From contig NZ_BMXI01000015.1 of assembly GCF_014651675.1 (NCBI RefSeq), positions 103,742 through 167,741 of the forward strand: 64,000 bases of DNA, read 5' to 3'. The notes beneath the pieces were generated by a model that worked only from the letters and a program-made list of their open reading frames with translations, was not told the origin of the DNA and ran no database searches. Positions 34,156 to 40,735 of the stretch are shown one piece after another. This DNA is from Roseibacillus persicicus (GTDB taxonomy: Bacteria; Verrucomicrobiota; Verrucomicrobiia; Verrucomicrobiales; Akkermansiaceae). Position numbers and translations under genes: made by a program. Positions within the stretch are counted from its first letter, which is position 1; each line of letters starts with the position of its first letter.

Positions 34156-35874
34156 CTACTCGATGATCACGGCCTCGATCCAGGAGGAGGTGGCAGGGGA
34201 CCAGCCGGAGACCACTTTGGCTGTATCGATTCGTTCTTTTCCAAAAAGGGTTTCCAGCTCGGCGGTGTTGTCGTCGGCGAGGGGAATGTCTTTCTTTAGG
34301 GTCAACAAGGGGAGCCAGGATTCGTCGTCGATTCGCCAGCGGCGTTTGGTGGCAATGGAGAGGCCGTCTTGGTCCGGAGTGAGTTCATCCAGATTGCGGA
34401 AGCTCCAGATGCCGCGCTTTTCCTTGTCCTGAAAGTCATCGAAATACCACACCAAGGACGGCTCCTTGTAACCTGCTGCGGCCAGCGTGCCAGCAGGGTA
34501 TCCGGCGGTTTCTTGCAAGCGCAGGGTGAGGTGGGATTTGCGAGCTACTGCGGTGGCGAGCAGGAAGAAAACGGTGAAGGAGGCAAAGGACGAAATGGTG
34601 GCGATTCGCGCCAATTTTTCCCGCCGCATCAGGGAAGCTCCGACAATAGCGAGCGACATCATGACCCCGCCGAGCAGGGTGACCAGCAGGGCCAGATCGA
34701 GAGCTTCGCGTCCGCGGGTGGCTTGGGAGAGTCCGATGATAATCAGCAGCAATCCGAGGATCGCCGGCAATGCCAAGGCGATGTTGCGCACGATGCGGCC
34801 GAACTTACCCAGCGCGATTCCCTCGCGATAAGTCAGCGCGAGAAGGAGGAAGAAGGCAGGGTAACCGGGGAGGACGTAATGGGGGAGTTGAGTCGCGTAA
34901 AAGGAGAACACGAGGAAGGGCGCGGCTAGCCAACTCAGCAAGAAGTGGGTGTCTAGCGAACCTGCCTTGAGCGACTTTTTCAAGGTGGCGGGCAACTGCG
35001 CAGTCCAAGGCAGGAGGAAAGGAATGATGATCAGGAAGTAGTAGAGCCCGGGGAGGAAGAAGCGCTTGTTCATCGCGCCCGTTCCCCGTTCCACCACATG
35101 CTTGCCAATCCCGATTCCAAAGTAGGCCCCCTCGGTATCGATGAGGGCGGGAATCCCCCAAATCGCCACCAGCGCGAGCGATGGCACTAGGGTGATGAGC
35201 ACCGCCTTCTGCGCGCGCCAGACTTGGCTGCGTTGTTCTAACAGACCGCTCTTGGTCGCGTCGTCAGCTTTGCGCCCTTTCCACCAAAGAATGCCGAAAA
35301 AGACCAGCAGCGCGGTCTCGGGGATGGCGTAGGCGAGGGGGCCTTTGGCCAAAAATCCCAGCGCGAACCAGAGGGTGAGGAGCAGGTAATTGAGCCAAGC
35401 CTTGCCCACGCCATGCATCACCTTGTGCAAGGTCGACATGGCGAGGACGATGAACAGGATCAGCGGCATATCCGCGACCGCCAGCCGCGAGTGAATCAAG
35501 ACCTGCAGCGCGGTCAGCCAGCCTGCTCCAGCGAGAAAGGCCATCTTTCGATCCAGACCCAAGCGCCTCGCAAAGAAAAAGAGCGCGATGGCCACCAACC
35601 AGGAGGAGAGCACCGAGTGCATGCGGGCCCCGAATTCGTTGATTCCAAAGGCCGCAAAGTTCGCGCGCATCCACCAGTAGGTCAGGGGCGGCTTGTCGAA
35701 TCGATACTCGTCGTTGAAGTAAGGCACCGCCCATTCCCCCCGATCGATCATCTCCACGGTGGCGTGGGAAAAGCGGGGCTCGTCGCGATCGACCAGAGGA
35801 AGTTCCCAGATTCCAGGAATCAGAGCCAAAATCGCCAGCAAGGTCAGGCCGAGGGGTGAGAAGAGTTTGTTCAA
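34156..35874 (-). CDS. Glycosyltransferase family 39 / ArnT-like membrane protein
   Basis: 572 residues with around eleven to thirteen hydrophobic helices. The first periplasmic loop bears LVDRDEPRFSHATVEM with the DxE-type acidic pair of GT39/PMT/ArnT enzymes, then YRFDKPPLTYWW. A C-terminal ~120-residue soluble domain follows the last helix. Such proteins move a sugar from a polyprenyl phosphate donor onto lipid A or protein in the periplasm. A GT2 donor-making enzyme and a LAB_N protein are within 5 kb, consistent with lipid A decoration. Confidence 0.85.
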   Translation of the reverse strand: MNKLFSPLGLTLLAILALIPGIWELPLVDRDEPRFSHATVEMIDRGEWAVPYFNDEYRFDKPPLTYWWMRANFAAFGINEFGARMHSVLSSWLVAIALFFFARRLGLDRKMAFLAGAGWLTALQVLIHSRLAVADMPLILFIVLAMSTLHKVMHGVGKAWLNYLLLTLWFALGFLAKGPLAYAIPETALLVFFGILWWKGRKADDATKSGLLEQRSQVWRAQKAVLITLVPSLALVAIWGIPALIDTEGAYFGIGIGKHVVERGTGAMNKRFFLPGLYYFLIIIPFLLPWTAQLPATLKKSLKAGSLDTHFLLSWLAAPFLVFSFYATQLPHYVLPGYPAFFLLLALTYREGIALGKFGRIVRNIALALPAILGLLLIIIGLSQATRGREALDLALLVTLLGGVMMSLAIVGASLMRREKLARIATISSFASFTVFFLLATAVARKSHLTLRLQETAGYPAGTLAAAGYKEPSLVWYFDDFQDKEKRGIWSFRNLDELTPDQDGLSIATKRRWRIDDESWLPLLTLKKDIPLADDNTAELETLFGKERIDTAKVVSGWSPATSSWIEAVIIE

Positions 35875-36111
35875 GGTGAAAAGGGTAGGCGGTATTCTGA
35901 ACAGAAGGGAGCAGAGATAGCAAAGATCGAAGTTGCCTGTTTACCGGCAAATCGTCGGCTCAATCGGTTCTCGGACGAATCATTTGTTTGGTCGAAAGGG
36001 GTGCCCAGCTGGCTCACGCACGAACTTTGCCCATTTAGAAGAAAAGTTCACCTTCCTGTCCTTTCGCCTTCATTTCGTTTGTCTTATTATCGAGACTGAC
36101 CCTTGAACTCT

Positions 36112-36549
36112 ATGAAAACAATAATCGAACCTTACCTGTTCTTCGACGGGTGCTGCGAAGAAGCCATCGAATTCTATGTTGCCAACCTTGGTGCCGAGGT
36201 GGAAATGATGATGCGCTTCAAGGATTGTCCTGACCCGCTACCGCCCGGCATGGACTCCGAGGAAAATGCTGACAAGGTGATGCACGCAACCCTCAAGATC
36301 GGTGAGAACAAGGTAATGGCTTCCGACAGCTGTTGCGGAGAGAGTGAGGAAAAGGTCCAATTTGCGGGATTTTCACTCTCCCTCGCCTTCGAGTCCGAAG
36401 CCGATGCGAGAGAGGCCTTCGCCAAACTGGCCGACGGCGGCGAAGTGGCCATGCCACTGGGCGAGACTTTTTGGTCACCCTGTTTCGGGATGGTCACGGA
36501 TCGATTCGGCCTGCAATGGATGATCACTGTGCAGGAGGTTAAAGCCTAA
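36112..36549 (+). CDS. VOC family (PhnB-like) protein
   Basis: 145 residues from the ATG at 36112. Pattern of the PhnB/3-demethylubiquinone-methyltransferase-like VOC group: PYLFFDGCCEEAIEFYVANL, then VMHATLKIGENKVMASDSC, LSLAFESEADAREAFAKLAD, and FWSPCFGMVTDRFGLQWMI. One domain of two beta-alpha-beta-beta-beta units; usually a cytosolic dimer, substrate unknown. Divergent from the GT39 gene; the 237-nt gap between them likely holds both promoters but no clear element was seen. Confidence 0.88.
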   Translation: MKTIIEPYLFFDGCCEEAIEFYVANLGAEVEMMMRFKDCPDPLPPGMDSEENADKVMHATLKIGENKVMASDSCCGESEEKVQFAGFSLSLAFESEADAREAFAKLADGGEVAMPLGETFWSPCFGMVTDRFGLQWMITVQEVKA

Positions 36550-36643
36550 CAAGAGAGAAGTGCGAGTCGATGAGAAGGAGCTCCCAAGAAGGAGGTCGCG
36601 CACTCGCTGATTTTCAAGTGCTGCCGACTCCACGCCCGGCGGC

Positions 36644-37036
36644 CTACTCCTTGGGTGCCGGACCGGTCTTCAAATCCAAGATGAGATTATAAAGGCCGAC
36701 GAAGGAGGGGAATAGATTGGCTAGCACGCCGACGGAATCGGTTTTTCCAAAAGTGAAGTAGGTGAGGAGCGAGATGGAGCCGAGGACGGACATGATCCAG
36801 AAGATGCGCGGCATCTTGACCTGCTTGGCTTTCTTGGAGGCGATGAGCTGCGGAAACCAACGGCCCGCAAACATGGTGACCCCGAAGTAGCCGATGATTT
36901 TCCAAGGGTAGAGCACGACCTCTTGTCCGAAAAGTGACCCTTTGAAAAAGGGACTATGCATCCAGCCGTCTCCATCGGGCAGGTCAGCAACTTCATGAGC
37001 GAGAATCAGTAGGTCGAACATGGGAGGATTGAACAT
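36644..37036 (-). CDS. Lipid A biosynthesis N-terminal domain (LAB_N) membrane protein
   Basis: 130 residues with three hydrophobic helices. The LAB_N signature is visible: YPWKIIGYFGVTMFAGRWF.Q, then KMPRIFWIMSVLGSISLLTYF, then LANLFPSFVGLYNLILDL. These proteins stand alone or as the N-terminus of some LpxB enzymes, and often accompany GT2 and GT39 enzymes in lipid A modification clusters. Here the GT39 gene is about 0.8 kb away on one side and the GT2 gene about 1.5 kb away on the other. Confidence 0.85.
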   Translation of the reverse strand: MFNPPMFDLLILAHEVADLPDGDGWMHSPFFKGSLFGQEVVLYPWKIIGYFGVTMFAGRWFPQLIASKKAKQVKMPRIFWIMSVLGSISLLTYFTFGKTDSVGVLANLFPSFVGLYNLILDLKTGPAPKE

Positions 37037-37124
37037 CGATCACAGCCTCTTGAAAACCGCCGTTCCTGTCTGCGAAGGGGATTTGGGGAGACGAGGAGTT
37101 GGGCTAGGCGCCTTCTCAGTTTGC

Positions 37125-37802
37125 TTAATTACTAGCTGCAGGAGTCGGGATAGTCGTCCAGGCGGCGATTCGTTTGTTTTCCTGAACCGCAGGGTGCCTA
37201 GGACCGATTCCACTAGCATGGAGATCTTCGATTCGCTTCTCGGCCAAGTTTCGGACGGCTTCTTTTGCTTTGCTGTCGAGATTGAGGATAAGAATCTTCA
37301 TTTCATCCAGATGGCTTCGTTTGACAGTCCGGTCTTGCCATCGTTTGAGCTGAAGCTGCAAAGTCGCCATTCTGGAGAGATGTGAGTAAGCTTGGATTGG
37401 TTTCTCACCCCATACTAGTTGATGAAGCTCCTCCTTCTTCTGTAGTAGTTCATCCTCAATTCGTTGATAGCTGGTGACTTCGAGAATCGTTTCGGCAGGA
37501 ACTTGAGTGGAAAGCATAAGTTTCGCACCCTCGAGATCATTGACCGATGAGATGTTGCCGAGGGAGACGATTTCAATGTGATAGGGGAAAGGTGTCTTTT
37601 CGGACAAAAGCAGCCTTGGTTCGAATTCTGCCGCTTCGAGTGCGGCTCCGACCGTGTGATTGGTATCAGCAAGACTAACCGCTCCCGGCTTGGGAACATC
37701 GCCCAAAACCCAAAGCCGGTGTGGCTGGAGGTCGCCGAACAAAGGGCTGGTCGCTAAGATGGTTCCAGCAAAGAAGGCTTTGAGAGGGAGTAATCGTTTC
37801 AT
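37125..37802 (-). CDS. Secreted protein with SLBB-like N-terminus
   Basis: 225 residues. A signal peptide (LLPLKAFFAGTILATSPLFG) leads into VLGDVPKPGAVSLADTNHTV GAALEAA, resembling one SLBB/soluble-ligand-binding beta-grasp unit such as those of polysaccharide export proteins. The second half is a long basic helix (LLQKKEELHQLVWG to the end). No full family match. Composition is slightly more AT-rich than the surroundings. Function unknown. Confidence 0.6.
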   Translation of the reverse strand: MKRLLPLKAFFAGTILATSPLFGDLQPHRLWVLGDVPKPGAVSLADTNHTVGAALEAAEFEPRLLLSEKTPFPYHIEIVSLGNISSVNDLEGAKLMLSTQVPAETILEVTSYQRIEDELLQKKEELHQLVWGEKPIQAYSHLSRMATLQLQLKRWQDRTVKRSHLDEMKILILNLDSKAKEAVRNLAEKRIEDLHASGIGPRHPAVQENKRIAAWTTIPTPAASN

Positions 37803-37853
37803 CGCGGATATCGGCCCGTTGGAAGGCCCACCCCATGAACGACACCCGTAGAG

Positions 37854-38393
37854 TCATTTGTTCGCGGAAAGGAGGGCTAGAATCGGAGCGGGGTCCGCTT
37901 GGGTCTCGAGCCAGTCCCGGAACGCGGTCGTCTTCTCGTAGGCTTCTTCTCCAATGCGTTGGCGGAGTAGTTGAGCCAATTTGTCCTCTTGCTCGGCACG
38001 GCGCACTTTGTTCTGCCACGGAAGGGTGAATACAAGGTGGAGTTCGTCGTGAAAGTTATGCGCTCACAGCGCTTCCCATTCGCCTCGATCCAGCCAGATT
38101 CCACCCGAAGGAGAACGGTCGATGGTGAAGGAAAAACCGTGGCCGACTTTGTAGCGCAGCATAGGCATCCCACTCTCGGGGCAAAGGCGGGTTGAGGCGG
38201 TCTCTTCCACTTCGGGAAGGTCGTCGCTTGAAACAGGGAGTTGAGGAAGGCGGCTGGGGTTCTTTCCCAACCAACGCCAGTAGGAGGCCGCAGGAATGTA
38301 GTGACCACCGGACTCAGGGCATTGGAACGCATCGAGGTTGGGTTCGAGTTCGGTTTTGGTGAGGGTGGTTTTCGGTGAAACGGGGCTTTTCAT
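37854..38393 (-). pseudogene. zf-TFIIB-like protein interrupted by an in-frame TGA
   Basis: One continuous frame of 180 codons runs 38393 to 37854 but is cut by TGA at 38066-38064. The first 109 residues contain CPESGGHYIPAASYWRWLG, then CPESGMPMLRYKVGHGFSF and the GGIWLDRGEWEAL element of zf-TFIIB proteins. Past the TGA, the same frame gives 69 coherent residues (HNFHDELHLVFTLPWQNKVR; RDWLETQADPAPILALL), so the gene was one protein. The lost residue probably was Arg (CGA to TGA) or another. No SECIS-grade hairpin follows. Confidence 0.7.
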
Positions 38394-38461
38394 GGAAGGT
38401 TTGAGGAAAGTTTCTAAAGAAAGGCTATCGTGGGATGCCCCTTTGGGGCGTGGGGAGTTGC

Positions 38462-38472
38462 GGGGGGGGGGG
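38462..38472. repeat. G11 homopolymer tract
   Basis: Eleven consecutive G residues in the gap between the GT2 gene stop (38504) and the zf-TFIIB-like start (38393), about 70 nt ahead of the latter. The rest of this 110-nt gap shows nothing else. Long homopolymers like this can slip in replication or be miscounted in sequencing. Confidence 0.95.
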
Positions 38473-38503
38473 AACGGAGTTGGGGAATTGCTGTTTGCGT
38501 AGC

Positions 38504-39202
38504 TCAGTCCTTGCCTGCTTCTTCAATCGCGAAGGGCACTTTGCGCTTAATCAGCCAGCTCACTCCGATCAAATCGTGAATCCCACGGAGCGCCCTGTCC
38601 CAGTTGGTGTATTTGGATTCGCCGGCGAGACGGTGGCGGTGGTTGACGGGAATCTCGGAAAAGTCGTGTTCGGCTTGGAGCAAGAGCGCCGGGATGTAGC
38701 GGTGCATGCCGTTGAAGGGGACCAGGGCGTCGATGCACTCGCGTTTCATCGCTTTCAGGGAGCAGCCGGTGTCGCGGACTCCGTCATGGAGAAAAGCGCG
38801 GCGGATGGAGTTGGCGAACTTGGAGGCGTAGCGACGCGAGGCGGTGTCCTGGCGATTGGCCCGATAGCCACAGACGAAGTCTTTGCCAGATTTTTCCAGC
38901 TCGGCGATCAGATTGGGGATTTCGGCCGGATCGTTTTGGCCATCGCCGTCCATCAGAGCCACCAATGGCTGGGTGGAATTGCGGAGGCCGGCATACATCG
39001 CGGCGGACTGCCCTTTGTTCACTGGCAGCTGCAGGGCGCGAATCTGGGGCACGAAGGTCTGCATGATTTCCCAAGTCTTGTCCGCAGAGCCGTCATTGAT
39101 GGCGATGATTTCCGCCCCGGGATTGGTGGCGATGATTTCTTCGAGGACGTCTTTGGCAGTTTCTTCCTCGTTATAAAAAGGGACGATGATGGAGTAGGAC
39201 AA
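38504..39202 (-). CDS. GT2 family glycosyltransferase (polyprenyl-phosphate sugar type)
   Basis: 232 residues. GT-A fold motifs: [27 protein letters not shown]-like [33 protein letters not shown] (DxD-type metal site), [14 protein letters not shown], and [10 protein letters not shown]. This is the DPM/ArnC-like group that makes polyprenyl-phosphate-linked sugars, but without the two C-terminal membrane helices of ArnC. It starts at TTG. May supply the donor for the GT39 enzyme upstream. Confidence 0.88.
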   Translation of the reverse strand: MSYSIIVPFYNEEETAKDVLEEIIATNPGAEIIAINDGSADKTWEIMQTFVPQIRALQLPVNKGQSAAMYAGLRNSTQPLVALMDGDGQNDPAEIPNLIAELEKSGKDFVCGYRANRQDTASRRYASKFANSIRRAFLHDGVRDTGCSLKAMKRECIDALVPFNGMHRYIPALLLQAEHDFSEIPVNHRHRLAGESKYTNWDRALRGIHDLIGVSWLIKRKVPFAIEEAGKD

Positions 39203-39331
39203 GGCGATGGCGCAGGTTGGTTGGGGGCGAAAATAGGGCGCAAATGGCTCTGCGGCTAGGGTTTTCCCTGTCCTTGAGGCGCGATAAAATCAATTTGCAC
39301 CTTTCGCAATGAGTGGCAGGTTGCCCCGATT

Positions 39332-39928
39332 ATGAAATCTCCTCTCATCTCGCTGGTTTCTCTGGGCCTTTTGGTTGCAACAGGTTGTGCCGAACAAAAA
39401 CCAGCGGCTGCGCCCGCAGAAGCCGCGGCCTATGTGGACGAGGCCAGTTTGCCCAAGGGGTGGCCGGTGCCGGGGCCCTACAATGAGGTGACGAAAAAGG
39501 AGTATCCCGCTTATCGCGCGGCTTTCACCGCCGGGGGAGGCCAGACGCGTTCCTTTTGAACCCTTTTCATGCACATCAAGAAGCAGGACATCCCCATGAC
39601 CGCTCCAGTTGAGATGAAAATGGAGGAAGAAGATGGCGAGTTGGAGATGGCCACGATGGGCTTTCTCTATCAGGACACCACGGTGGGTGAGGTTGGGGCG
39701 GATGGAGAGAAGGTCGAGGTCACGGATGTGCCGGCGATGACCGTCTATTCCTATGCATGGATGGGGCCGAACAATTCCGAGAATGTCGCCGTCGCGAAAG
39801 AGGCTTTGACCCAAGAACTAGCGGCGCAAAAGGTGACCGCCGAGGGCTTCCGCTTGCTTGGCTACAATGGGCCCAGTGTTCCCAAGGCGAAAAGGACCCA
39901 TGAGCTGCAGGCCATCCTAAAAAAATAG
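39332..39928 (+). pseudogene. SOUL heme-binding lipoprotein interrupted by an in-frame TGA
   Basis: The 75-residue first part has a lipoprotein signal ending VATGC, then EVTKKEYPAYRAAFTAGGG. The same frame continues after TGA (39557-39559) with TLFMHIKKQDIPMTAPVEM, the SOUL family core, and another ~100 residues to a normal end (LLGYNGPSVPKAKRTHELQ). At this site family members, as I recall them, have an aromatic or hydrophobic residue before xLFxHI, so TGG (Trp) to TGA is likely. Reading the halves as two genes is unlikely, since the second has no signal peptide and no start region. Confidence 0.75.
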
Positions 39929-39947
39929 CGCCCGGGGAAGGGCGCTA
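39919..39947 (-). terminator. Rho-independent terminator of the RDD gene
   Basis: Perfect 8-bp stem TAGCGCCC (39926-39933) / GGGCGCTA (39940-39947), loop of 6, followed on the minus strand by seven T. It lies just past the stop of the minus-strand RDD gene at 39970 and overlaps the stop codon of the plus-strand SOUL gene. Confidence 0.85.
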
Positions 39948-39969
39948 GAGGTGAGAGAATTCTGAAGGG

Positions 39970-40596
39970 TTACTCGGCGGTGTCGGTTGTTTGGGACGCT
40001 GTCTCCTTGACCTCGATGACTTTGGTTTTTGCAAAGTCATCTCCGAGTCGTGAACCCTTGCTCGGGGTTTTCTCACGAGAGTTGAGGATGAACAACTCGA
40101 CGATCGCGAGGATTGGAATCGCGACGAAGACGTTGCGAATGATGCCTTTGGTGATGTCCTTGGTGAGCGGAGTTCCGTCCTCGGCGACCGCTTGAATCTT
40201 GGTGACTTTTTTGCCGACGCTTTGGCCGTTGAGGAAGGGCATGCTGTCTTTAAAAAGAAGGTAGGCAATGAAAATACCGTAGGGGAAGCGATTGAGGAAG
40301 TCGGGGAGAACGAGTCCAAGGACCCAAACGAGGGCGAAGGCCACCGCGCCGTCAATCACGCCGGCCAGGAGACGCTGGGGAAGGAGAGTCTCGGTGTAAT
40401 CGTAGGCTTGGCTCTCTTCAATTTCCTCTTCGGGAGTAGGCTTGACTGGCGCTTCCATCGCTCCCATTTCCACCATGGAGACAGGGGCGCTATCAGCGGT
40501 GCGGTTGACGTTCGGAGCCGGAATATTGGGTTTAGGAATATTGGGCTTCGGAATGCTCGGTTTTGGGATGTCGGGCGTCGGGGTTGTTTGACTCAT
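39970..40596 (-). CDS. RDD family membrane protein with IPKPN repeats
   Basis: 208 residues. Residues 8-25 are a short repeat of Ile-Pro-Lys-Pro-Asn/Ser, then an acidic linker. The RDD domain begins at LLPQRLLAGVIDGAVAFALV (membrane helix), then YLLFKDSMPFLNGQSVGKKVTK, where the Gly-Gln-Ser-Gly-Lys-Lys motif is typical, and a third helix (IIRNVFVAIPILAIVELFIL). RDD proteins are small polytopic membrane proteins, some acting in transport; role unknown. A second, far larger RDD protein is encoded just upstream. Confidence 0.85.
   Translation of the reverse strand: MSQTTPTPDIPKPSIPKPNIPKPNIPAPNVNRTADSAPVSMVEMGAMEAPVKPTPEEEIEESQAYDYTETLLPQRLLAGVIDGAVAFALVWVLGLVLPDFLNRFPYGIFIAYLLFKDSMPFLNGQSVGKKVTKIQAVAEDGTPLTKDITKGIIRNVFVAIPILAIVELFILNSREKTPSKGSRLGDDFAKTKVIEVKETASQTTDTAE
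40516..40578 (-). repeat. 15-nt tandem repeat coding IPKPN units
   Basis: About four degenerate copies of a 15-nt unit, each coding Ile-Pro-Lys/Ala-Pro-Asn/Ser, near the 5' end of the small RDD gene. Copies differ at wobble positions, so the repeat looks kept at the protein level. Confidence 0.7.
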
Positions 40597-40735
40597 CTGC
40601 GAGAGAGCATCGAAACAGAATCAATTCGTCGAGTCCTTTTCACCGAACAGAAAACTTTCTTCGATGGGATCCCTGCTATGTAAATGCATTGCATTCTCAT
40701 TTCGGCGGGAGTTGTTAGAAAAGCCTAATTTTCGC

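Noticed and set aside
39569..39928. Treating the second half of the SOUL gene as a separate gene starting at ATG 39569
   Set aside because: It lacks the signal peptide and the first strands of the fold, which are present in frame just upstream of the TGA.
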